From Prosthecobacter debontii (GTDB lineage: Bacteria > Verrucomicrobiota > Verrucomicrobiia > Verrucomicrobiales > Akkermansiaceae), in NCBI GenBank assembly GCA_945883455.1, contig CAMCXJ010000036.1, positions 1 to 15,310 of the forward strand: a DNA stretch of 15,310 nt. The letters are read 5' to 3'. Of this stretch, positions 6,847 to 13,988 are shown in pieces. Each line of letters opens with the position of its first letter. The stretch's first letter is position 1. The position numbers and the translations under genes were made by a program. The notes below the pieces were generated by a model. That model searched no databases. It was not told where the DNA came from and saw nothing but the letters and a program-made list of their open reading frames with translations.

Positions 6847-6876
6847 AAAATAAGCGGGCGTACCCTGCTTTGGCAA
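6847..6876 (-). promoter_or_regulatory. Sigma70-like promoter for tRNA-Gln
   Basis: On the minus strand TTGCCA (6871-6876), one base from TTGACA, is followed after 18 bases by TATTTT (6847-6852) and then a strongly GC-rich discriminator, CCCGCGCCCGGGG. The expected start lies about 25 bases upstream of the mature tRNA. The layout repeats that at the tRNA-Thr promoter. Confidence 0.45.
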
Positions 6877-7030
6877 CCCGGAAATCCGGAAGCACCTAAA
6901 ATTCCGCGTGAGGTTTGAGCCAATCCGGACTTCAGGCGTAAACGAATCCAAGAACGAACAGTCGACATTAAAAATCTGGAAGTTTTCCCATCCAGCCTCA
7001 AGGATCAATCCGCAACCGTTAAGAATCATT

Positions 7031-7867
7031 ATGAAACCGATCCGCATCCTCACCCTCCTCGCCCTCGCCACGTCACTCCAAGCAGAGCCCATTCCCGAGT
7101 CACTCAGCCAGAACGGCTGGTTCATCGGAGCGCAGGCCTACACCTTCAAGGAGTTCACCACCTTTGAGGCGATCGCCAAAACCAAGGAGGCGGGCGGCAA
7201 CATGATCGAGATTTATCCTGGTCAGAAAATGAAACCCGACTCCGATGTGAAAATCCACCACACCATGGCAGAAGAGGCCATTGTGGAGCTTCTCGCCGAG
7301 TGCAAGCGCCAGGGCGTCCATGCCGTCAATTACGGCGTTGTCGGCGCGAACAACGCCGAGGAGGTCAACAAGATCATGGCTTTCGCGAAACGCCTGGGCC
7401 TCTACGCAGTTTGCACCGAGTCCGCCGAACAGATCGTGGCATGGGAGAAAGCGGCCATCGAAACCAACGTGAAGGTTGCCTTCCACGAGCACGGCGGATC
7501 CATGAGCGATCCGAAATACAAGGTCTGGCATCCGCTTTACATACGCGGCGTCGTCGAAAGCCGCGACAAGCGTGTCGGCGCCTGCGCGGATCTCGGCCAC
7601 TGGTGCACCTCGAACCTCAAGCCCGTCGAGTGCCTGCGTATCCTAGACGGCCGCATCGTCAGCGTGCATCTCAAGGACAAGGCGGATTTCGGAAAAGCGG
7701 AGGTGGTAACCGTCGGCACCGGCGTGGTGGATGTGAAAGCCTGCCTTGAAGAGTTGAAGAGGCAGAAATTCGACGGCCACATCTCCGTGGAGCATGAGAA
7801 CCATTGGAAGGAAAGCGTTCCCCATGTGAAAGCGGCCATCGACTTCGTAAAAGCGAATCCGAAGTGA
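7031..7867 (+). CDS. Exported sugar phosphate isomerase/epimerase-like TIM-barrel protein
   Basis: The 278-residue protein begins with a signal peptide (MKPIRILTLLALATSLQA), so it probably acts in the periplasm, unlike most xylose isomerase-like (AP endonuclease family 2) relatives. Conserved metal and active-site positions of the fold are visible: Glu60 (NMIEIYPG), FHEHGG (152-154), CADLGHW (Asp187, His190), VHLKDK (His213) and SVEHE (Glu254). Related proteins act on free or phosphorylated sugars, inositols or keto-sugars; the substrate here is unknown. Its 3' end faces the SMUG1/DUF1080 pair, with only 12 bases between the convergent stops. The family's frequent association with DUF1080 proteins suggests glycoside or keto-sugar catabolism. 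No Shine-Dalgarno is seen. Confidence 0.87.
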   Translation: MKPIRILTLLALATSLQAEPIPESLSQNGWFIGAQAYTFKEFTTFEAIAKTKEAGGNMIEIYPGQKMKPDSDVKIHHTMAEEAIVELLAECKRQGVHAVNYGVVGANNAEEVNKIMAFAKRLGLYAVCTESAEQIVAWEKAAIETNVKVAFHEHGGSMSDPKYKVWHPLYIRGVVESRDKRVGACADLGHWCTSNLKPVECLRILDGRIVSVHLKDKADFGKAEVVTVGTGVVDVKACLEELKRQKFDGHISVEHENHWKESVPHVKAAIDFVKANPK

Positions 7868-7879
7868 TTCGCAGGGTTT

Positions 7880-8602
7880 TCACCACACGCCCATTTCCCT
7901 GAGCTGACGCTCCGCCACCTCGGCCCAACCACGGTTCGCGGCGGGGGATGCGGGGGAGGGGTGGAGGATTTTTCCCGTGCCGGCAACGATACCCAAAGCC
8001 TCCTTGGCGGCGATCATCTGCCCTTCCGCGTAGCCTCCGACCCCGATCAGAAATTCGGGTGCCAGGACTTCGACGACACGCCGCAAGTGCTGCTGGCAGG
8101 CCGCGTCCACCGCCGCCATCTCCGCCGCCCGGATCTTGTCCGGCGTGAGATTCGCGCCCGTATCCTTCATCCAGACCAGCGGGCAGAAATTGATCACGAG
8201 GTAGTCTGTAAAAAAGTCCTCCGCGTTGGGAAATTTCTCCGCGAACAAACCCCACAACCGCCGCCCGCTGACCTCGGATTTCGGGCAAGCCATCCCAAGG
8301 ATTTTCCGCTTCGAGTGCTCGTCCGCCGGTTTCCCAATCTCCGGATTCAAACCCATCCAATCCCGCACCGCCGCGACCTCACCGAACGGCACCCCGGTCT
8401 GCGCCATGCCATAAGGGCCGGGATTCATGCCCAGCAACAGAACACGTTTCCGCGTCGCTCCGAACTTTTCCAGATACGCCTCATACCCCGCCGCCGCGTA
8501 ATCGAGCGTCAGGTAGGTGTGGGTGACGGGATCCGTAAAACGCAACGGGCGGAGTTCATCCGCCAACTCCCTACCCGCTGCAATCAGCGTGCGGGCGCTC
8601 AC
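7880..8602 (-). CDS. SMUG1-type uracil-DNA glycosylase
   Basis: The 240-residue cytosolic protein carries the family-3 uracil-DNA glycosylase motifs: GMNPGPYGMAQTGVPFGE (58-75), containing the catalytic-loop Asn60; the NFCPL segment (138-142) in the uracil-binding core; and HPSPASPAANRGW (214-226), the His-containing intercalation loop. SMUG1 enzymes excise uracil and some oxidised pyrimidines from DNA, starting base excision repair. It starts with GTG inside the stop codon of the DUF1080 gene (GTGA, four-base overlap), so it is probably translationally coupled to it. AAGGA six bases before the GTG is the only Shine-Dalgarno-like sequence found at a start in this window. Identification is strong; pairing a repair gene with a sugar enzyme is odd. 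Confidence 0.92.
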   Translation of the reverse strand: MSARTLIAAGRELADELRPLRFTDPVTHTYLTLDYAAAGYEAYLEKFGATRKRVLLLGMNPGPYGMAQTGVPFGEVAAVRDWMGLNPEIGKPADEHSKRKILGMACPKSEVSGRRLWGLFAEKFPNAEDFFTDYLVINFCPLVWMKDTGANLTPDKIRAAEMAAVDAACQQHLRRVVEVLAPEFLIGVGGYAEGQMIAAKEALGIVAGTGKILHPSPASPAANRGWAEVAERQLREMGVW

Positions 8603-9252
8603 TTCAGTTCCTTGATGCGCAGGTTGCGGAAACGGTAGGTCTGCCCCTTCTCGCCGTGATGCTGGATGCCGATTACACCGCTCGCGTCCTTGTCATCCTC
8701 GCAATCCGTGGTGACCACGCCGTTGACCTCGATCTTGATCTTTTTGCCTTCGCAGGTGATGCGGTAGGTATTCCAATCATTCCTCTTAAACGTATCGCCA
8801 GCGCGCTTACGAAAAGCCTCCTCGCTCTCCTTGTTGCCCTTGATCGGGCTGATGTACCACTGCCTCCGGCCCTCGTCGTAGAGACCGCCCGACCACGCGC
8901 GCTTAGGATCGCCATCCACTTCCGATTGGTATCCGTAAACCTTACCCGGCTCCGCATGCGCCCGGAACATGAATCCGCTGTTCGCTTTCCCCTCCGGGAG
9001 CAGCACCTCGCCTTCGAACACGAAATTCGCGTAGGTCTTCTCGGTCACTAGGAAAAACTTGTTGTTGGCGATGAGATGAATCTCGCCGTCCACCACCTTG
9101 GCCTCGCCATGATTGTAGGGATTTTTCCAGCCCTCGAGGGTCTTGGTATCGAACAGTGATTTGAAGCCGTCTTCGGCTTTCTTTTCCTCCGCAAGGCAGG
9201 CGACAAAGCCGATGCAGGAAAGGGCGGCGATAAGTAATTTGACAGGTTTCAT
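8599..9252 (-). CDS. DUF1080 (3-keto-disaccharide hydrolase-like) exported protein
   Basis: The 217-residue protein has an N-terminal signal (MKPVKLLIAALSCIGFVACLA); cleavage could be after CLA, or at Cys19 as a lipoprotein, although the FVAC box is a poor lipobox. The mature part is one DUF1080 domain of concanavalin-like jelly-roll type: SLFDTKTLEGWK (32-43), NSGFMFRA (91-98), YGYQSEVDG (106-114), GGLYDEGRR (122-130), DWNTYRITCEGKKIKIEVNG (159-178) and GVIGIQHHGEKGQ (192-204). Characterised DUF1080 members cleave 3-keto-glycosides; others are only carbohydrate binding. It is the first gene of a two-gene unit with the SMUG1 gene. The start has an AT-rich lead without Shine-Dalgarno. Confidence 0.88.
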   Translation of the reverse strand: MKPVKLLIAALSCIGFVACLAEEKKAEDGFKSLFDTKTLEGWKNPYNHGEAKVVDGEIHLIANNKFFLVTEKTYANFVFEGEVLLPEGKANSGFMFRAHAEPGKVYGYQSEVDGDPKRAWSGGLYDEGRRQWYISPIKGNKESEEAFRKRAGDTFKRNDWNTYRITCEGKKIKIEVNGVVTTDCEDDKDASGVIGIQHHGEKGQTYRFRNLRIKELK

Positions 9253-9421
9253 GATATTAATTTTGAGCGTTAGGCTTACACGTTTGATTCAGTCTGTTTC
9301 TCTTCGTCTCAGGAAGGAAAAAATATTTCGAAAGAGCTCCAAGGTGATAAAGTTTGGGTTCTTCTAGGTTATGAGAGGTAGTGCCTTTTGAGTGCGGAGA
9401 GGATCACCGCTTTTGTGTCCT

Positions 9422-9438
9422 AAGGCGGGAGTCGCCTT
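9422..9438. other. Small hairpin in the gap after the dehydrogenase gene
   Basis: AAGGCG-GGAGT-CGCCTT forms a perfect six-pair stem with a five-base loop, about 48 bases beyond the dehydrogenase stop on the minus strand. No T tract follows on either strand, so it is not a standard intrinsic terminator. The rest of the gap 9253-9485 shows no gene. Confidence 0.35.
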
Positions 9439-9485
9439 TGGTTTGAAGAGTTCGCGGTATCTTAAATCTCCGCTTACCCGCAATG

Positions 9486-10988
9486 TCACTTGGGCGCTTT
9501 CACAACGTGATACCATGCCTTGTTGCCGAGGATTTTTCCACCTTCTTGGGATAGTAGGCCGGTCATATCGATGAGGTGGAGGTATCTTTCCGCCAGCGAA
9601 CCGACATCAAGGGTAACGGTCATGCCATCTTCGGAGAGCGTCGCTCCGCCGACTACAAGGAGTTCCTCATTCTTCTTCGGAGCACCGTAGGCTTGATGAT
9701 ACTGGTAGGTGTGACGTTTCACGGCAAGGGTCTTGATCGTCAACGAATCCAGCGGCTGACTAAAGCGCAGCGCGAAACCTTTCGGCAACGCCTTGATTTT
9801 CTCGAGCGAGAGAAACTCTTTCCCGTTCCACTTAATGCGAGTGATTCCTTTTCCGCCGGCCCATGACAGTGCGGTTTTGCCGACATACATCGCGCCGTCG
9901 TTGCCGAAAACCATACGATTATTTCCGATCCCGAGCGGCGAGCCATCAAACATAGGGATAAGCGCTGTTTGGAAAACACCGTCCACCTCGTCGTCGAGCA
10001 CGCGGACAAGATTCGGTTGGTTCATTTCGCCAATCACGGTTTGTCCGGCCATGCCTTCGGGAAATGCTACCTGCGGAATGATTACCGGCCAAGTGGGCGA
10101 GTTCGCGAGTTCGCCCTGAGGAAAAAAGCCGGCGGCGGGGGTCTGCATCGCATCGAGCTTAGCCACGTCCATCAACCTCGGATCGCCGCCGTTCCAGCCT
10201 TTTTGCCAGACTAGCGAGGCGGGATGCCCGTAGAAGCCTCCCTCCCTGACATCATACAACGGGCTAGTCGGACGCCAGTCACCTTGGTTATCGGTGATGA
10301 GAAGTCGGCCTTTCGCATCGAACCCAATCCCGTTCGGCGAGCGGAATCCGCTGGCGTAGGGTTCCATCGTTTTGCCGTCGGGGGAAATCTTAAGCACCCA
10401 GCCGCGCCATTTTACACGGGCATACATCCGGCCTGCGGTATTCTTGTTTTTACCCCAGGTTTCACGAGCAGTCATTCCATTGAAATCGACCTGCCCGATC
10501 TCGGAAAACGCGCCGCGGATCTCCTTCGCCATGGGCGCACCGTTCGAGGCCACGCCAAGCACGATGAAAAGATTTCCCTCCGCATCGCGCGCTGGACCGT
10601 AGGCGAACTCATGGTAATTTCCCGACAATCCGAAATCGTCGAACACGGTCTCATACTCGTCGGCGCTGCCGTCGCCATCGGTATCTTTCAGCCGCGTGAG
10701 TTCTGCACGCTGCATGACAAGCACGCTGCCATCGGCCTCCGCCAACATGCCGAGCGGCTCCTGTAGACCGGTGGCGAACAGTTTCCACGAATGATCGGCG
10801 GGGTTGTAAAACATCACCTCGCCTCGGTGAAAAGCCACGGCGATACGCCCGTCCGGCATCCGATCCATCGCACCAACTTGCGGATCCATTCCCGGCGGGG
10901 TTGCGACGTTTTCGAAAGAAAAATGTTCCGTCCATCCGTAGGCGGCGGCGGCGAGTGTGAGCGAGGCGAGAAAGGTGGCGGTTTTCAT
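9486..10988 (-). CDS. Exported beta-propeller dehydrogenase (sorbosone/glucose dehydrogenase-like)
   Basis: The 500-residue protein has a signal peptide (MKTATFLASLTLAAAAYG). The body reads as a propeller of the PQQ-dependent glucose/sorbosone dehydrogenase type, as found in the N-terminal membrane-bound dehydrogenase domain common in Planctomycetes and Verrucomicrobia: GLQEPLGMLAEADGSVLVMQ (74-93), LKDTDGDGSADEYE (100-113, a calcium-loop-like segment), YHEFAYGP, GFRSPNGIGFDAKGRLLITD and EGGFYGHP. Such proteins are thought to oxidise sugars or alcohols and pass electrons to cytochrome c, often through a C-terminal heme domain. No CxxCH is present here; instead the preceding gene, overlapping by ATGA, encodes the cytochrome. 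The cofactor and substrate are unproven. Confidence 0.82.
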   Translation of the reverse strand: MKTATFLASLTLAAAAYGWTEHFSFENVATPPGMDPQVGAMDRMPDGRIAVAFHRGEVMFYNPADHSWKLFATGLQEPLGMLAEADGSVLVMQRAELTRLKDTDGDGSADEYETVFDDFGLSGNYHEFAYGPARDAEGNLFIVLGVASNGAPMAKEIRGAFSEIGQVDFNGMTARETWGKNKNTAGRMYARVKWRGWVLKISPDGKTMEPYASGFRSPNGIGFDAKGRLLITDNQGDWRPTSPLYDVREGGFYGHPASLVWQKGWNGGDPRLMDVAKLDAMQTPAAGFFPQGELANSPTWPVIIPQVAFPEGMAGQTVIGEMNQPNLVRVLDDEVDGVFQTALIPMFDGSPLGIGNNRMVFGNDGAMYVGKTALSWAGGKGITRIKWNGKEFLSLEKIKALPKGFALRFSQPLDSLTIKTLAVKRHTYQYHQAYGAPKKNEELLVVGGATLSEDGMTVTLDVGSLAERYLHLIDMTGLLSQEGGKILGNKAWYHVVKAPK

Positions 10989-11851
10989 TTCAGGGAAAAA
11001 GTAAGATTGAATGCGGCGGCTTCGGCGGGCGATAAGGTAAGCTTACCACCCTCTAGCCTGCCCTTGTTAGCTACGATGGCGACTCCGCTTTGTGCGGGAA
11101 AATCGAGGACTAACGGTGCCGTGGTGACTATCGCGAAAGACCTAACAAATCCAAGACCTCCACCAATCGGCGAATAGGCCTCAATCACCATCTTTTCACC
11201 CACCTGATATCGAAAAACCGGCAGCCCGTCCTTGACCTTGTAGCCGAGAAATTTCAAGTCCTGATCTCTCCCAAACGGCGATGCCTGCTCCGTGTAATTC
11301 ACCGTTCCCAAGATCTTGGCTAGGCTGCTGCCATTACCTTGCCAGTAAGAGAAGCCGTCGATGAACCCGCCCTTCCAAGCATAGCGCAGCCTGCAGTTTC
11401 CCGCGTCCCAGCAGAGCGAATTCGTATCATCAAGCGCCACCGCAATGGCGGCCGGGCTGGCGTCGGGCATAAAAATCCGCTGCACCTGCGGCCGGGCGAG
11501 ATGTGTCGGCGCCGTCGCGTAGGGATCGCCCTTCTCTTGCTTTTTCGCCGTTACACCTTTGGAAACTTGCATGACATGCATGTAGATGGCGCGCAGCCCT
11601 TCTTCTCCGATGTGCGCTTGCGAGGGCATCTCGATCGCACCGGGTCGCTTTTTCTGCGGGGCGATGGACCATTTTACAAAATCATCCTGCTTGCCGCCGT
11701 AAAGGCTGCGCATCTCCACCAACGACGGGCCTACCACCATCTGGTCAAGCATGTGGCAAGCGCTGCAGTTGGTCGTGAAAAGCTGCTTCCCATCGGGTGC
11801 GGCGGCAGCCACCGAAAACGCGGCAGCGAAGGTCAAGGATATCTGCTTCAT
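10985..11851 (-). CDS. Exported cytochrome c with an unrecognised C-terminal domain
   Basis: A signal peptide (MKQISLTFAAAFSVAAAA) precedes a class I cytochrome c domain: CSACH (Cys29, Cys32, His33) binds heme and Met75 in GAIEMPSQ is the likely distal ligand. After about residue 115 comes a second domain of roughly 170 residues, beginning PTHLARPQVQRIFMPDASP and containing LCWDAGNCRLRYAWKGG with Cys147 and Cys153, which could form a periplasmic disulfide; I do not recognise it firmly. The stop overlaps the start of the propeller dehydrogenase (ATGA), so the two are translationally coupled; the cytochrome is the probable electron acceptor. No convincing promoter or Shine-Dalgarno was found upstream. 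Confidence 0.88.
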   Translation of the reverse strand: MKQISLTFAAAFSVAAAAPDGKQLFTTNCSACHMLDQMVVGPSLVEMRSLYGGKQDDFVKWSIAPQKKRPGAIEMPSQAHIGEEGLRAIYMHVMQVSKGVTAKKQEKGDPYATAPTHLARPQVQRIFMPDASPAAIAVALDDTNSLCWDAGNCRLRYAWKGGFIDGFSYWQGNGSSLAKILGTVNYTEQASPFGRDQDLKFLGYKVKDGLPVFRYQVGEKMVIEAYSPIGGGLGFVRSFAIVTTAPLVLDFPAQSGVAIVANKGRLEGGKLTLSPAEAAAFNLTFSLK

Positions 11852-11948
11852 AGTTAGGGACTTTTACGCCATGAGGCGCTGAACACAATACGTCGCGACA
11901 TCTTAGCGCTTGTCAAACAATCCTCTTCCCAATCGGGTTTCACAGACA

Positions 11949-11972
11949 TTTCTATCCCCCGTTAAATAGAAA
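11949..11972. other. Inverted repeat upstream of the cytochrome/dehydrogenase operon
   Basis: TTTCTAT (11949-11955) and ATAGAAA (11966-11972) form a perfect seven-base inverted repeat around CCCCCGTTAA, about 100 bases upstream of the cytochrome start. It could be an operator or a weak hairpin; nothing links it to a known regulator. The remaining gap 11852-12070 contains no gene. Confidence 0.3.
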
Positions 11973-12070
11973 AAATATTACCGCATCGCCTGTGCAGCAC
12001 GCGGCGGGCTAAACTTTACGTTCGGCCTGTTCATACTGCTTTCCAACACGCAATGCACGTGTGCTCCGCA

Positions 12071-12453
12071 TCAAATTCCGAACACCTTCCCGATCGCGCC
12101 GAAGACGCCCTCCCAGATTCTTGCGACGGGATTGCGTTTACCACCCGTGACTTGTTGCTGGATCACGTGGCCATGCTCGAAAACGGATAGCGCCAATCCA
12201 TCAGCCACTTCGTCTTTTTCTCGAAGCCGCCCATCGAGCCCTGCAAGTAATCCACTTTCGTCATCAGCACCTCGTTCTCGCCGAGCTGGATGCGCTGCGC
12301 GGGATGGCTCGGCGTCGCCGTGACGCCCTCGCCGCCCAGAGTCTCCGAGCCTAACAGGATGGGCTCCGAGGATTCCGCGAAGGGCGCGATCACATAGTAG
12401 GCGGCGAATTTCCAAAGGAACGGGATGATGATCAGCGCGATGATCTGTCCCAT
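12071..12453 (-). pseudogene. Small membrane protein, reading frame broken by one base
   Basis: The first frame starts MGQIIALIIIPFLWKFAAYY, a single N-terminal membrane helix, continues through a soluble part (RIQLGENEVLMTKVDYLQGS, KKTKWLMDWRYPF) and stops at 12163. The other frame carries a protein-like tail, FEHGHVIQQQVTGGKRNP then a C-terminal GVFGAIGKVFGI, stopping at 12071. One missing base in the A4 run at 12180-12183 (T4 on the coding strand) would join them into a 127-residue protein. This may be a genuine mutation, an assembly error, or less likely programmed frameshifting. The family is not recognised. It lies 64 bases downstream of folE2 on the same strand. Confidence 0.6.
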
Positions 12454-12517
12454 GATGGTGGAGGTTGCGGGAGAACGGCAGCCGCGTGTTAGGAAACGCG
12501 ATCCACGGGCGAACCTT

Positions 12518-13294
12518 TCAACCCTCGATCATCGCGTAGGCGTTGTGGTTGTGGATGGACTCGAAATTCTCGGCCTCCACCCGGAACCATTTCACCGCCG
12601 CATTGCCCTTGAGTTCGGCGGCGACGTTGCGCGCTAGGTCCTCGACGAAGACCGGCTGGTCGTAGGCGCGCTCGGTGACCGCTTTCTCGTCCACCCTTTT
12701 CAAACCGGCGTAAAGTTCGCAGCTTGCGGAGGATTCTGCGAGGTTGATCAGTTCCAAAAATGTTAACGATTCATCGGCCTCGACGGAGATGGTGACCATG
12801 CCGCGCTGGTTGTGGGCGCCCCTTTCGCTGATTGCTTTCGAGCACGGGCATAGCGTCGCCACCGGAACCTGGAGACTTAGGAAAATGGCATCACCCTCCG
12901 CAAGCGAGTGGCGGCACTCGATGCCGAGTTCATAGTCGAGCTTGCTGCGCATCCCGGAAACGGGAGCTTCTTTCTCGCGGAAGATGGTAAACTCACAGCC
13001 GACCTGAGCGCAATTCGCTTGAAGCCTCGCAGCGAGATCCTTTGTCAACCGCATCACCGAAGCACCGCAGAGCGGCTCGGGAAAATCGTGCAGCGCCTCC
13101 ACGAACCGGCTCATGTGCGTGCCCTTCAAATGCGCGGGCAGTTCCACAGTCATCTCAAACTTCGCGACCGTATGCCGTAACGCACCGTCATCGTCAAGAT
13201 AGGTGGCGGGGTAGCGGAGTTCCCGTACGCCCACCCGGTCGATCACGATCTCGCGGTGATCCGACTCGCTCTGTGTATCGGGTAATCCTTTCAT
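12518..13294 (-). CDS. folE2: GTP cyclohydrolase FolE2 (type IB)
   Basis: The 258-residue cytosolic enzyme shows the FolE2 (COG1469) hallmarks: HLKGTHMSRFVE (55-66), YELGIECRHSLAEG (121-134), PVATLCPCSKAISERGAHNQ (144-163) with the catalytic/metal Cys151 and His161, LKRVDEKAVTE (198-208) with the conserved Glu, and ESIHNHNAYA (245-254). It converts GTP to 7,8-dihydroneopterin triphosphate, the first step of folate and also queuosine synthesis. FolE2 uses Mn or Fe and often replaces the zinc enzyme FolE. No Zur box or other operator was seen upstream. The start lacks a Shine-Dalgarno. The small broken membrane gene follows on the same strand. Confidence 0.95.
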   Translation of the reverse strand: MKGLPDTQSESDHREIVIDRVGVRELRYPATYLDDDGALRHTVAKFEMTVELPAHLKGTHMSRFVEALHDFPEPLCGASVMRLTKDLAARLQANCAQVGCEFTIFREKEAPVSGMRSKLDYELGIECRHSLAEGDAIFLSLQVPVATLCPCSKAISERGAHNQRGMVTISVEADESLTFLELINLAESSASCELYAGLKRVDEKAVTERAYDQPVFVEDLARNVAAELKGNAAVKWFRVEAENFESIHNHNAYAMIEG

Positions 13295-13381
13295 ACTATG
13301 GGGAAAAATCCAACCGCAGTTGAAAGCAGATGGACGTAAATGGTGGAAGGTGATCGAGCACCCTTAATGCAATTTCTTGAA

Positions 13382-13411
13382 ATCCGTGTTTATCCGCGTC
13401 CATCCGTGGTT
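13382..13411. repeat. Three tandem 10-bp near-repeats (ATCCGTGTTT type)
   Basis: ATCCGTGTTT, ATCCGCGTCC and ATCCGTGGTT follow each other directly in the gap between folE2 and rpsR. The same word pattern is at 5231-5260 (ATCTGCGTAT, ATCCTGTTC, ATCTGCGGTT), so the window holds two dispersed copies. The rest of 13295-13460 shows no gene. Confidence 0.65.
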
Positions 13412-13461
13412 CGAATTCTTGTTCCAAAGTCATCGTTTTTGGGAGCCTAAGTCACTGAAGA

Positions 13462-13494
13462 CGAAAAAGCCCGCCCGGTGGTTCGGGCGGGCTT
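13462..13494 (-). terminator. Strong intrinsic terminator after rpsR
   Basis: AAGCCCGCCCG (13467-13477) and CGGGCGGGCTT (13484-13494) make an 11-pair perfect stem with a six-base loop. On the minus strand it is followed by a T run (plus-strand A at 13464-13468). It sits 44 bases after the rpsR stop and closes the dksA-like/rpmG/rpsR group. Confidence 0.93.
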
Positions 13495-13538
13495 GAAATC
13501 GAAATCTCCATGCTGTTCGCAAAAAATCGTCCGGATGC

Positions 13539-13781
13539 TTAGGGCATTAGGTTGATCGCGCGTGACTGTTTGATCGCGTTGTTGATATGACGGTGCAGCT
13601 TGGCAGAAACACCCGTGACGCGGCGCGGGAGGATTTTGCCCGTCTCGGACGTAAACTTGCCGAGTACTTCTGGGTTGGTAGGTGTCAATTGCTCGACAGG
13701 GATGTCCTGCCTACGGCGGGTCATCTGGCGGTTCGCCTTGCGGAAATTGATGCGGCGTTGGATGGTCTTTGGCTCGGACAT
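13539..13781 (-). CDS. rpsR: Small ribosomal subunit protein S18
   Basis: The 80-residue basic protein has the S18 core: the EVLGKFTSETGKILPRRVTG segment (residues 38-57) followed by SAKLHRHINNAIKQSRAINL, as in bacterial S18 (ISERGKILPRR-TG-SAK). S18 binds 16S rRNA in the platform of the 30S subunit next to S6. The N-terminus is basic and has no Cys pair. It starts five bases after the rpmG stop, so the two are surely co-transcribed, and a strong terminator follows. In many bacteria rpsR sits with rpsF and rplI; here its neighbour is rpmG. No Shine-Dalgarno precedes it. Confidence 0.96.
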   Translation of the reverse strand: MSEPKTIQRRINFRKANRQMTRRRQDIPVEQLTPTNPEVLGKFTSETGKILPRRVTGVSAKLHRHINNAIKQSRAINLMP

Positions 13782-13786
13782 AAAAA

Positions 13787-13960
13787 TTAGCGGAGTTCGC
13801 GGTGAAGGGTGCGGCGTTTGAGGAAGTGATTAAACTTCACTTTCTCCAATCGGCCCGGAGTGCGGAGGCTTTTTTTGTTACGCGTGGTGACGTAACGGGA
13901 TGTCGGTTTGCCCTCGGCTTTCGCTTCGGTGCATTCTAGGATTATGATTTCGCGTGGCAT
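13787..13960 (-). CDS. rpmG: Large ribosomal subunit protein L33
   Basis: This 57-residue reading frame begins MPREIIILECTEAKAEGKPT and continues with SRYVTTRNKK, LEKVKFNHFLKRR and LHREL, the standard L33 pattern (TSRYVTTRNKKNTPERLE-K-F-P-L-KH). L33 is a small basic protein of the 50S subunit near the E site. Only one Cys (ECTEA) is present and no CxxC pairs, so it is of the zinc-free type. It lies 28 bases downstream of the DksA-like gene and 5 bases upstream of rpsR, same strand. The start has no Shine-Dalgarno. Confidence 0.95.
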   Translation of the reverse strand: MPREIIILECTEAKAEGKPTSRYVTTRNKKSLRTPGRLEKVKFNHFLKRRTLHRELR

Positions 13961-13988
13961 GGTGGTTTGCGGGGGGGCGGACTATGGT

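Noticed and set aside
11885..11916. TTGACA (11911-11916) with TATTGT (11885-11890) as promoter of the cytochrome operon
   Set aside because: The 20-base spacing is too long for a normal sigma70 promoter; no better -10 lies at 16-18 bases.
12175..12190. Programmed -1 frameshift in the small membrane gene
   Set aside because: The site lacks an X-XXY-YYZ heptamer and no obvious downstream pseudoknot was seen; a missing base is simpler.
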